Origin: Aquimarina spongiae
GTDB taxonomy: Bacteria > Bacteroidota > Bacteroidia > Flavobacteriales > Flavobacteriaceae
Reading direction: 5' to 3'
DNA: 64,000 bases
Assembly (NCBI RefSeq): GCF_900141785.1
Contig: NZ_FQYP01000005.1
Coordinates: 346,841-410,840 of the forward strand
The position numbers and the translations under genes are program-made. The notes beneath the pieces are model-generated. The model was given only the letters and a program-made list of their open reading frames with translations, had not been told where the DNA came from and ran no database searches. Below, piece by piece: positions 8,885 to 16,514 of the stretch (position 1 is the first letter of the stretch; every line of letters starts with the position of its first letter).

Positions 8885-9781
8885 ATGAGAAGTAGTATAT
8901 TAATTCTATTATTTATAATCATAAGTGAAGTACCTATCTTGGCACAGGTTAGTGATTTGGCCAGAATAGAATATACGTATTTTCCGCAAAAAGACAGCGA
9001 TAACTCTTTTAGAAGATTTAGAGCTTTGGCTAATTTTCCCATAAAACTAAATAATAAAGGAAGTTATCTGGTACCCGGATTGGAGTATAGAAACATCAAT
9101 TTTATATATCGTGATCAAACAACTTTTAATACTGATAATCTAGAAAGATTTAGTTCTTTTGAGGTGAATATAGGAATTACCTTTACATTAAAAAACAATT
9201 GGAGATTTGCTACAAGAGCAGGTATGATTGCTGCTTCAAATTTTGAGCAAGACAAACTTATTACAGATGATCTTTTGTTTACAGGTTCATTTTATTTTGT
9301 TAAAAATAAAATGAAAGATGATCTTTTGAAACCTTGGCGTTTAATTCTAGGGTTAAGATATTCTACTACTGCTGGTAGACCTTTTCCGCTTCCTTTTGTG
9401 AATTATTTTAGGCAATTTCATCCTTCCTGGTCTTTTGTTTTGGGAGTTCCCAAAACGAATGTTAAATATTATTTTAATCAAAGCAATATACTTCAGGGAT
9501 TTGTGACCCTTGATGGTTTTTTCGCTAACCTTCAGAATAATCAAGTATTTTTCAATCAACAGGAGCAGGAAGTCAAAAACGCCGCGAATATATCAATGAC
9601 AACTGCATTGGTTGGAGTTGGATATGAACACTATTTTACGAAGCATCTTTTATTCTATACCTATACAGGAGTAACATTGATTAATGATATTAGATTGCGT
9701 AATGAAAATAGAGAGGATGTTTTAACAATAAACGATCAAAATAGTTTTTACCTTAGAGGAGGGATAAAGTTAAAAATATGA
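8885..9781 (+). CDS. DUF6268-like outer-membrane beta-barrel protein
   Basis: The start at 8885 gives a 298-residue protein with a clear signal peptide (residues 1-20, ending I-L-A-Q). A longer in-frame start at 8801 would sit inside the upstream gene and is rejected. The body consists of alternating amphipathic strands rich in Y, F, N and G, with a terminal strand FYLRGGIKLKI, typical of a flavobacterial outer-membrane barrel. The pattern fits the DUF6268 family, although I assign that name only tentatively. It follows the metallophosphoesterase-barrel gene by 4 bp and probably ends that operon. The next gene is convergent. Confidence 0.68.
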   Translation: MRSSILILLFIIISEVPILAQVSDLARIEYTYFPQKDSDNSFRRFRALANFPIKLNNKGSYLVPGLEYRNINFIYRDQTTFNTDNLERFSSFEVNIGITFTLKNNWRFATRAGMIAASNFEQDKLITDDLLFTGSFYFVKNKMKDDLLKPWRLILGLRYSTTAGRPFPLPFVNYFRQFHPSWSFVLGVPKTNVKYYFNQSNILQGFVTLDGFFANLQNNQVFFNQQEQEVKNAANISMTTALVGVGYEHYFTKHLLFYTYTGVTLINDIRLRNENREDVLTINDQNSFYLRGGIKLKI

Positions 9782-9808
9782 TTTTGGGAAGAATAAATTT
9801 CTTCAGTA

Positions 9809-10444
9809 TTACATCGTTTTTGTTTTAGCTATTTCTGAAGCAATTAAATGATCACCCTCCAGGATTTCGAAAATGACATTATTTGCTACATTGCTAGGTA
9901 GCGACTCCACCAATGCTTGTGCTACATCCTCTCTACTAATTTTTCCAGATTCTTTCAGCTTTTTGTCTAAAACAATCCTACCTGTGCCAGATTTATCAGT
10001 TAAACTCCCTGGTCTTACGATAGTAAAATTTACATTACTATTCTTTAAATGTTCATCGGCATTATGTTTTGCCAATAAATATTCTTTTAGTCTATCTGCA
10101 TCTTGAGGTGAGTCTGCCCCCATAGAACTGAGCATAATAAATTTTTTGACCCCCGTTTCACTAGATTGATCAATAAGCTTTTTTGCACCCTCTTGATCCA
10201 CAGTCACTACTTTTTTTCCTCCTGAACCTGCTGCAAAAATTACTTTATCAATGCCTGTAGTAACCCCTGAAATATCACCCTCTAAGTCTGCTAATACAGT
10301 TGCTATGTTTCTACGTTCAAATTGTTCTTTTTGATCGTTCTTTCTGATCATTGCTACAGGAGTATAAAGTGGGGAGTGTTCTAAAATTTTCACGATTTTT
10401 TTTCCAACAGCTCCATTGGCTCCTGCTATAAGTATGCGTTCCAT
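9809..10444 (-). CDS. NAD(P)-binding Rossmann-fold (NmrA/SDR-like) protein
   Basis: This 211-residue protein starts at MERILIAGANGAVGKK, with a glycine-rich dinucleotide-binding loop G-A-N-G-A-V-G at its extreme N-terminus. An upstream ATG at 10486 would put a non-Rossmann extension before the first strand, so 10444 is preferred. Motifs such as FIMLSSMGADSP and TIVRPGSLTD are characteristic of atypical (extended) SDR proteins of the NmrA/YwnB type, which sense or use NAD(P)H and often lack the catalytic Tyr-Lys pair. The classical YxxxK is not obvious here; LKEYLLAKHNADE provides a possible equivalent. It is convergent with the DUF6268-like gene and divergent from the next SDR. Confidence 0.78.
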   Translation of the reverse strand: MERILIAGANGAVGKKIVKILEHSPLYTPVAMIRKNDQKEQFERRNIATVLADLEGDISGVTTGIDKVIFAAGSGGKKVVTVDQEGAKKLIDQSSETGVKKFIMLSSMGADSPQDADRLKEYLLAKHNADEHLKNSNVNFTIVRPGSLTDKSGTGRIVLDKKLKESGKISREDVAQALVESLPSNVANNVIFEILEGDHLIASEIAKTKTM

Positions 10445-10654
10445 AATTATTTTTTTTAGGAGGTAAAGTTCTTTTTTTTCTTCCATTATGTGTAATGCAA
10501 ATCATTTAATAATTATCTCATACGAAATTGTGCTGTTTTTACTTACTACATTTTGTTTTGAGATGGGTTAATAATGGTTTGGATCACGACAAGAACTATC
10601 CTTATGATAATGCATCTTTGGGTAAATACATGTAATAATCTTAAATTAATAATT

Positions 10655-11395
10655 ATGAAATTAGATAATAGTGTTTTTATCATAACAGGAGCTTCAAGCG
10701 GTATAGGAAAAGCCACAGCTTTAAAACTTGCAAAAAATAATGTTAGCGTTGTTTTAACAGCTAGAAGAGAGGAAAAGTTAGAAAAACTGAAGGACGAAAT
10801 AGAGAGAAACGGAGGGAAAGCACTTGTGGTTACAGCTGATGTTACCAAAAAAGAAGATTTCGAAAAGGTTGTGTCTAAAACTCTGGAAGAATATAAAACG
10901 ATTAACGGGATCATCAATAATGCCGGTTTAATGCCATTATCGTACATAAAGAATTTGAAAACCGATGAGTGGGAAACGATGGTCGATGTCAATATTAAAG
11001 GTGTACTTAATGGGGTCGCAGCGATACTACCAACACTTATAAAAAATAAAGGAGGGCATATTGTTAATATATCTTCGACTGCAGCTTATAAATACTTCCC
11101 TGGAGGAGCTGTTTATTGCGCAACAAAAGCAGCGGTTAAAATGTTTTCGGAAGGATTACGACAAGAGCTAGCTCCTAAATATGGAATAAACGTAACTTCC
11201 ATCGAGCCAGGTGCAGTTTCTACAGAGCTTTTGGACACGATTACCGATAAAGAAATTTTGGAGAAAATGTCAGTGATGAAAGAGATGACTACATTAGAAT
11301 CAGAAGATATAGCTGATGCAATTTATTATGCTATCACTCAACCTGAGCGGGTAAATATTAATGATGTTTATATCATGCCTAGTGAGCAACAATAG
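10655..11395 (+). CDS. Classical SDR family oxidoreductase
   Basis: This 246-residue enzyme is a classical short-chain dehydrogenase. It shows T11-G-A-S-S-G-I-G18 for cofactor binding, the NNAG motif, and the catalytic Tyr154-C-A-T-Lys158 preceded by ISSTAA. The start at 10655 places the first beta-strand at residue 6; the longer in-frame start at 10574 adds a sequence unlike any SDR. The substrate is unknown. It is 39 bp upstream of an aldehyde dehydrogenase on the same strand, and the two are plausibly co-transcribed for alcohol-to-aldehyde-to-acid oxidation. The divergent promoter region to the NmrA-like gene lies between 10445 and 10654. Confidence 0.88.
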   Translation: MKLDNSVFIITGASSGIGKATALKLAKNNVSVVLTARREEKLEKLKDEIERNGGKALVVTADVTKKEDFEKVVSKTLEEYKTINGIINNAGLMPLSYIKNLKTDEWETMVDVNIKGVLNGVAAILPTLIKNKGGHIVNISSTAAYKYFPGGAVYCATKAAVKMFSEGLRQELAPKYGINVTSIEPGAVSTELLDTITDKEILEKMSVMKEMTTLESEDIADAIYYAITQPERVNINDVYIMPSEQQ

Positions 11396-11434
11396 AAAGA
11401 AACTAATTTTTTAAAATCAAGTAATTAAATAATA

Positions 11435-12829
11435 ATGGAAACTACAACTGAAGAACATATTATCACCACTATAAATCCAGCTACTGGAGAGGAACTTGCA
11501 AGTCATCAGTATATCACAGACGAACAATTGACCGACAGCATAGAAAATTGTAATAAGGCTTTCTTACAATGGAGAAATACCTCTTTAGAAGAAAGAGCTA
11601 ATGCTATACTAAGCATCGGTAAAAGCTTAAAGATTCATAAAAGCGAACTTGCTAAGATGATGACAAGTGAAATGGGTAAGCTGTTATCACAAAGCGAACA
11701 AGAAATTGATTTGTGTATAGCAATTTGTGAGTATACCGCAGAAAACGGACCTAGTGCACTTCAAAATCAAGAGAGAAAACTTTTAAATGGCGGCAGAGGA
11801 ATAGTTACCTACAGTCCTTTAGGTGTAATTTATGGAATACAACCGTGGAATTATCCTTCTTATCAAGTAATTAGATATGCAGTTGCAAGCATTATGGCAG
11901 GAAATGGTGTATTACTAAAGCACGCTTCAAACGTGACAGGATCTGCTAAAATTTTAGAAAAAGTATTTAACGATTCCGATCTTCCAAAAAGTCTGTTTAC
12001 ACTATTAATTATTGACCATGAACAATCAGATTATGTAATAAAAAATAATCTAGTGAAAGGTGTTACATTGACAGGAAGTTCAATAGCAGGTAAAGAAATA
12101 GGAAAAAAAGCTGGAGTCCAGTTAAAAAAAACAGTACTAGAATTAGGAAGTAATGATGCCTATCTTGTTCTTGAGGATGCGAATATAGAGCTAGCGGTAA
12201 AAATGTGTGTTAAAGGTCGTATTTATAATAACGGAGAAACTTGCATCGCTGCAAAGCGGTTTATAGTAGTAGACTCAGTTTATGAATCCTTTAAAGATAA
12301 CTTTGTTGCTGCCATGAAAGCTATTCGAATTGGAGATCCCTTTTCTGATCAAAGTGATATGGGACCAATAGCTAGAGAAGATTTACGGGATAAACTGCAT
12401 GATCAAGTAGTAGAAAGTGTATCAAAAGGAGCAGAAATCTTGTGTGGAGGAAAAATTCCTGAAGGTGCTGGATTCTATTATCCTGCAACTGTTTTAGAAT
12501 TGGTAGAGCCCGGTCAACCTGCATATGATGATGAATTATTTGGACCTGTGGCATCACTAATCAAAGCTAAAGATGATGAAGATGCCTTTCGCATCGCAAA
12601 TGACAGCAGGTTCGGATTAGGGGGAGGAATATTTTCCGAGGATATTGAAAAAGCAATTAAATTAGCAGAAAACAATTTTGATACAGGAATGATATTTATT
12701 AATTCATTTGGATTGGCAGAGCCAAATATGCCCTTTGGAGGAGTTAAAGACTCAGGTTTTGGGAGAGAACATGGTGGTTTTGGGGTTAAAGAGTTCGTTA
12801 ATGTGAAATCTATTATGATTAGAGACTAG
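11435..12829 (+). CDS. NAD(P)-dependent succinate-semialdehyde dehydrogenase-like ALDH
   Basis: This 464-residue aldehyde dehydrogenase has catalytic Cys270 in NNGETCIAAKRF and general-base Glu236 in VLELGSND. The GIQPWNYPSYQ segment and the C-terminal NMPFGGVKDSGFGREHGG are typical of the short succinate-semialdehyde dehydrogenase group (GabD/Sad type) that oxidises succinate semialdehyde and related aldehydes. It is paralogous to the ALDH at 37645. It follows an SDR by 39 bp, and its transcript likely stops at the bidirectional hairpin at 12902-12932. The family is secure; the true substrate is not shown. Confidence 0.88.
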   Translation: METTTEEHIITTINPATGEELASHQYITDEQLTDSIENCNKAFLQWRNTSLEERANAILSIGKSLKIHKSELAKMMTSEMGKLLSQSEQEIDLCIAICEYTAENGPSALQNQERKLLNGGRGIVTYSPLGVIYGIQPWNYPSYQVIRYAVASIMAGNGVLLKHASNVTGSAKILEKVFNDSDLPKSLFTLLIIDHEQSDYVIKNNLVKGVTLTGSSIAGKEIGKKAGVQLKKTVLELGSNDAYLVLEDANIELAVKMCVKGRIYNNGETCIAAKRFIVVDSVYESFKDNFVAAMKAIRIGDPFSDQSDMGPIAREDLRDKLHDQVVESVSKGAEILCGGKIPEGAGFYYPATVLELVEPGQPAYDDELFGPVASLIKAKDDEDAFRIANDSRFGLGGGIFSEDIEKAIKLAENNFDTGMIFINSFGLAEPNMPFGGVKDSGFGREHGGFGVKEFVNVKSIMIRD

Positions 12830-12901
12830 AAGTATTAGAAAAATGTTAGTTATAAAAAGAACTCAGATTTAAAAGTAAAAAAACAAAACATGGAATAATT
12901 G

Positions 12902-12932
12902 AAAAAGCTTGTCTAATACAGACAAGCTTTTT
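12902..12932. terminator. Bidirectional hairpin terminator between convergent genes
   Basis: A perfect 13-bp stem, AAAAAGCTTGTCT paired with AGACAAGCTTTTT around the loop AATAC, lies between the convergent ALDH and OMP genes. T-runs are present in both directions, so it can serve both transcripts. It resembles the hairpin at 13638-13668. Confidence 0.85.
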
Positions 12933-12961
12933 ATTTTAAATAAACTTATTTATATAATTGA

Positions 12962-13555
12962 TTAAAACATAAATCCTATACCAGTAGAAAATATCGAACT
13001 GTGAGCACCTGAACTTTCTATTATTTCAGACAAACCGTAACTGTATCTAGCTTGAATAAAAAAACCTGTTTTTAAAAGATATTCTAAACCAGAGACTAAT
13101 TGAAGGTCAAAATTATTGATGGGTCTCATATTTAAGTCAGGAAAAAATTCTTTATTTATTTTATCTCCGATTTTAAAACCCATTTGCAATCCTATTTGCA
13201 CATTGAAACTTTTACTCAAATAAGCTTTAGTAAGTATAGGTACCTGGATATAGTCTATTTTTATCGTGGATTTGTGATTAGCAGCATTCTCTTTAAGTTC
13301 AAATCCTTGTCGAGCGTATATTGCCTCTACATTGATCCCAAACTTTTCGTTTATCATTCCTTCAAATACCAAACCAATATAATAACCTGTTCTAGACCGA
13401 GTATTATCAAACTCCTCTGATGAAGACACAATGTTTGTGAAATTGACTCCGGCTTTAGTGCCTACTCGACTAGATGAGAATAGGTAATCGTAATCTTGTG
13501 AAATCACACCAAATGAATTGATAATTAGAAAGAGCAAAAAGATCTTCTTTTTCAT
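12962..13555 (-). CDS. Outer-membrane beta-barrel protein (OMP_b-brl/PorT-like), copy 1
   Basis: Starting at 13555, this is a 197-residue protein with a signal peptide (MKKKIFLLFLIINSFGVISQ). The body is the small eight-strand-type barrel common in Bacteroidota (OMP_b-brl, PF13568-like), starting with the typical VGTKAGVNFTN and closing with a terminal strand ending in F. An upstream in-frame start at 13600 would precede the signal and is rejected. The neighbouring gene at 13697 is a close tandem paralog: both end in near-identical IQARYSYG...SEI/V...HS/NSxFSxGIGFMF. Function is unknown; the small size suggests a structural or adhesive barrel rather than a nutrient transporter. Confidence 0.8.
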   Translation of the reverse strand: MKKKIFLLFLIINSFGVISQDYDYLFSSSRVGTKAGVNFTNIVSSSEEFDNTRSRTGYYIGLVFEGMINEKFGINVEAIYARQGFELKENAANHKSTIKIDYIQVPILTKAYLSKSFNVQIGLQMGFKIGDKINKEFFPDLNMRPINNFDLQLVSGLEYLLKTGFFIQARYSYGLSEIIESSGAHSSIFSTGIGFMF

Positions 13556-13637
13556 GATATAAGTTTTGACATCTGCAATAGGAAAAGTAATTGTTATCAT
13601 CTACATTTTTTAACCCTAAACAGATAGTTATTAACGC

Positions 13638-13668
13638 AAAAAAGCTTGCCTCAAAAAGACAAGCTTTT
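13638..13668 (-). terminator. Hairpin terminator of OMP copy 2
   Basis: Nine-base arms AAAAGCTTG and CAAGCTTTT are followed on the minus strand by a T-run, just downstream of the 13697-14302 gene. The stem bases match those of the terminator after copy 1, as expected if the tandem duplication included the terminator. Confidence 0.75.
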
Positions 13669-13696
13669 AATTAGTTCATCATTACTTTATATGCTT

Positions 13697-14302
13697 TTAA
13701 AACATAAATCCAATACCCGCAGAAAATACAGAATTATGGGCATCTGAATCTTCTACTACCTCAGAAAAACCGTAACTGTATCGAGCTTGGATAAAGAATC
13801 CAGAAGTTAGTTTAAATTCTGCTCCAGCCGCTAATTGGAAATCAAAATCTTTGATTTGATCAGTGTCAAAATCACCACCGTCTCCGGTAGGATCCGTGTC
13901 TACTTCTTCGTTTATTTTGAATCCGAATTGCGGACCCGCATGAACGTTTAAGCCTTCAATAAGATAGATCTTTGCCAAAAGAGGAACTTGAATATAATCG
14001 ACTTGAAATTCTGCTGATGGAGTAACGGTGACACCGGCAAAAGAGGTTTCTTCTATATCAAATCCTTGCCCCGAATAAAAAGCCTCAGCTTGTAATGAAA
14101 ATTTTTCTGCTATAAAAGCTTCTGCAACAAGACCCGCATAAAAACTTGTTCTCGATTTTGGGTCTTCAAAATCACTTCCAGTAATCGTAGAAAAGTTAAC
14201 ACCTCCGCGAGCACCAAATTGGACTTTATTATCGGTGTCTTGTTGGGCATTAGCTAAAGTTGTGCATAACATGAAGGCTAATAGTACTGTAATTTTTTTC
14301 AT
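13697..14302 (-). CDS. Outer-membrane beta-barrel protein (OMP_b-brl/PorT-like), copy 2
   Basis: This 201-residue protein has a signal peptide ending in T-L-A-N-A-Q (about residue 20) followed by a small beta-barrel of the OMP_b-brl type. The landmarks FGARGGVNFSTI near the N-terminus, VDYIQVPLLAKIYL in the middle and the final strand ending GIGFMF align with the adjacent copy 1 at 12962. It has its own hairpin terminator, so the two copies are probably separate transcripts. The loop near residues 128-141 is rich in Asp and Gly (TDPTGDGGDFDTD) and may bind calcium or be surface exposed. Function is unknown. Confidence 0.82.
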   Translation of the reverse strand: MKKITVLLAFMLCTTLANAQQDTDNKVQFGARGGVNFSTITGSDFEDPKSRTSFYAGLVAEAFIAEKFSLQAEAFYSGQGFDIEETSFAGVTVTPSAEFQVDYIQVPLLAKIYLIEGLNVHAGPQFGFKINEEVDTDPTGDGGDFDTDQIKDFDFQLAAGAEFKLTSGFFIQARYSYGFSEVVEDSDAHNSVFSAGIGFMF

Positions 14303-14448
14303 TTTTTTTTGAGTTTTTATTTATTACTGGTTTCAAAATTACCCAGATTAAGTACCCTGTACGAACTCAAATGACAGAGTCTTTAACTCAAAAGAATGTT
14401 TAACAAAAATTAAGAAGATATGCTTTTTTGTTTTGGATTTACTCTTGC

Positions 14449-15870
14449 TTATAGAAGAGGACTAAAGAATCTTGCTATACCTTCGGATAATTTCCTGTGT
14501 AATGCCCTCTTTTTATAACTTTCATAATTTAGAATAACGCTTTCTTCACAATCTTTGATGAAGTTTTGGCAAACATTTTCGGCTATATTTTGGTCGTAAA
14601 TAAGGGCGTTGGTTTCGAAGTTATGCTCAAAGCTTCTATGATCAAAGTTACCAGATCCAATAGAAGCAATTTTACCATCCATTACAATGACTTTACTGTG
14701 TAAGAAATCGTCTTTTTGTTGGTAAATTTCTATTCCCAAAAAAAGTAACTCTTCAAAAAATGACAACATACTGTGTTTTGCTAACCAAGAATCTGATTTT
14801 CTAGGAACAAGCAATTTTATAGTCACGCCACTTAAAGCCGCAATTCTTAAGGCTTCTAGCATAGCACTGTTTGGTATGAAATATGGGTTCGATATGTAAA
14901 TATAATCTTCTGCAAGATTAATCATGGCTATGTATTGTTGCATAATAGCAGGATGATCTGCATCTGGAGCGCCAGCAACAATTTGTGCAGTAATTGTACC
15001 TTCTTCTTTAATTTCCGGGAGATATTCTTCTTGCAATAGGAGTTTTTCATTGCTAGCAAAATAATAATCCTTTATAAAAACTCGATGTAGGCTATCTATA
15101 ACGGGACCCTTAAGATATAGGTGAGTGTCGTCCCAAATACCAAGTTCTGAATTTGGTTTGATGTATTTATCCGATATGTTGACCCCTCCGGTAAAACCTA
15201 CTGTTCCATCGATAATAATAATTTTACGGTGATTCCTATAGTTCAATGTATAAAGAATACTGCCAAAATGAAGAGGTAAGATAGGGTATACCTTGGCTCC
15301 GATACTTCTAAATTTTTTTTTCATTTTTTTCCGAGTACCATAACTACCTATGGCATCGTATAAAATGCGAACTTCTACACCTTGCTTTATTTTTTCCTCG
15401 AATAACTTGTATAATCTATCAAGGAGATCTCCTTCTTCAAAAATGTAGTATTGTAGATGTATAAATTTTTCAGCTTTCTGTAAAGCTCCAAAAATAGTAT
15501 CAAATGTCTTTTTTCCATTGTATAATACCTTTACATGATTTCCTGGTTGAGCATCGAAATAGGAGCTATTTTTTAAGAGTTTGGCTAATTTTTCACCTTG
15601 TTTATTCTCAAATTCTAGTTCTGATTCTTTTGTTTTATGATTACGAAACGTGTCATCATAAAGTCGGCGTCTAACTGTTTGTTTGAGTTTATAAATTTTT
15701 ATTCTCCTTCTATTGATCCCAAATACAATATATAGTAGTATACCTATAAAAGGAAATATTAATACAATAAGCAACCAACTTAGAGACTTTACAGGTCTAG
15801 AACCAAATAAAATAATATGGAAAAAAGCAAGCAGAGTAAGGATTGCGTATATGATAATTAAAAAAGTCAT
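14449..15870 (-). CDS. cls: Cardiolipin synthase (phospholipase D family)
   Basis: This 473-residue membrane enzyme joins two phosphatidylglycerols, or a related pair, to make cardiolipin at the inner membrane. Two hydrophobic segments occupy residues about 1-20 and 28-50, and two HKD motifs follow: HRKIIIIDGTVGFTGG (with NISD after it) and HSKVIVMDGKIASIGSGNFD. This is the standard ClsA-type layout and length. It is transcribed alone, divergently from the ArsC-like gene at 15964. Cardiolipin synthesis is often stress-induced, in keeping with the neighbouring genes. Confidence 0.93.
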   Translation of the reverse strand: MTFLIIIYAILTLLAFFHIILFGSRPVKSLSWLLIVLIFPFIGILLYIVFGINRRRIKIYKLKQTVRRRLYDDTFRNHKTKESELEFENKQGEKLAKLLKNSSYFDAQPGNHVKVLYNGKKTFDTIFGALQKAEKFIHLQYYIFEEGDLLDRLYKLFEEKIKQGVEVRILYDAIGSYGTRKKMKKKFRSIGAKVYPILPLHFGSILYTLNYRNHRKIIIIDGTVGFTGGVNISDKYIKPNSELGIWDDTHLYLKGPVIDSLHRVFIKDYYFASNEKLLLQEEYLPEIKEEGTITAQIVAGAPDADHPAIMQQYIAMINLAEDYIYISNPYFIPNSAMLEALRIAALSGVTIKLLVPRKSDSWLAKHSMLSFFEELLFLGIEIYQQKDDFLHSKVIVMDGKIASIGSGNFDHRSFEHNFETNALIYDQNIAENVCQNFIKDCEESVILNYESYKKRALHRKLSEGIARFFSPLL

Positions 15871-15963
15871 ACATCTTTTTTATTAAATGCGTTAAAATTT
15901 AGTTGAATTGCATCTTGATCCTGTTATAGTACATCCTATTTTTACTAAAAATACGAAATCATT

Positions 15964-16374
15964 ATGGGAATTTTTTCAACGGATAACAAACAACTTACAT
16001 TAATTTATAACTCTAATACTTCTATAGGAAAACAAACCTATGCGTATATTACTGAATCCAAAAAGAAAGTTAGAAGTATCGATACTGCAAAAACAAAGGT
16101 AACGGCCACGCAGTGGGTAGAAATCGCAGACGAATTAAATGTTGAAATTAAAAAACTGGTGAATAGAAAACACCCAGATTTTACGGAAATCTATGCGGAT
16201 GATATTCATCTCAACGATCATGATTGGCTGAAAGTATTAGAAACCCATCCTCATTTAGTTCAATTTTCTATTCTGATTCAAAATACAGAATTTCATTTGT
16301 TACATACCCCAGCAGACTTTTTAAAATTTATGGCTCCAGATAGTGCAGGAGTACCCAAAAACCCGGAAAAATGA
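15964..16374 (+). CDS. ArsC/Spx-like thioredoxin-fold protein lacking the N-terminal Cys
   Basis: This 136-residue protein matches arsenate-reductase-like (ArsC/Spx) proteins in layout: a first strand LTLIYNSNTSIGKQTYAYI, then a helical insert and a C-terminal segment HPHLVQFSILIQNTEFHLLHTPADFLKF. The position of the redox Cys in true ArsC (x-x-C-x-x-C or CxxS after the first strand) reads NSNTSIGK here, and I see no cysteine anywhere, so it is probably not an arsenate reductase. Flavobacterial relatives of this kind have unknown function. A strong terminator follows at 16416. It is transcribed alone, divergent from cls. Confidence 0.6.
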   Translation: MGIFSTDNKQLTLIYNSNTSIGKQTYAYITESKKKVRSIDTAKTKVTATQWVEIADELNVEIKKLVNRKHPDFTEIYADDIHLNDHDWLKVLETHPHLVQFSILIQNTEFHLLHTPADFLKFMAPDSAGVPKNPEK

Positions 16375-16385
16375 ATTCAGAGTTT

Positions 16386-16514
16386 TTACTTTTTTGTTTT
16401 TTGATCTTTTTGCATAGCTTCTTTGGTTTCCTCAAAAGAAGCTTTTTTTTTGGGCATTTCTAACTGACTGGAAAGTTTTTCTTTTTTCTCTTTGTTCAAA
16501 CTTTTTTTATTCAT
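16386..16514 (-). CDS. Small basic hypothetical protein coupled to AI-2E transporter gene
   Basis: This is a 42-codon reading frame whose ATG overlaps the stop of the AI-2E family gene in an ATGA arrangement (16511-16514), a hallmark of translational coupling. The peptide is Lys/Glu rich (starting MNKKSLNKEKKEKLSSQ) with no membrane segment. The frame runs across the intrinsic terminator of the opposite-strand ArsC-like gene, so part of its Lys richness could simply reflect the T-run of that hairpin. Expression is uncertain; the coupling geometry is the main support. Confidence 0.4.
   Translation of the reverse strand: MNKKSLNKEKKEKLSSQLEMPKKKASFEETKEAMQKDQKTKK
16416..16451 (+). terminator. 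Intrinsic terminator of the ArsC-like gene
   Basis: Stem AGCTTCTTT with AAAGAAGCT is followed by a run of nine T on the plus strand, 41 bp after the ArsC-like stop codon. It lies inside the small minus-strand frame 16386-16514. Confidence 0.8.

Noticed and set aside
10546..10992. 148-codon minus-strand frame overlapping the SDR gene at 10655.
   Set aside because: It is antisense to a classical SDR with complete catalytic motifs, so it is a shadow frame.
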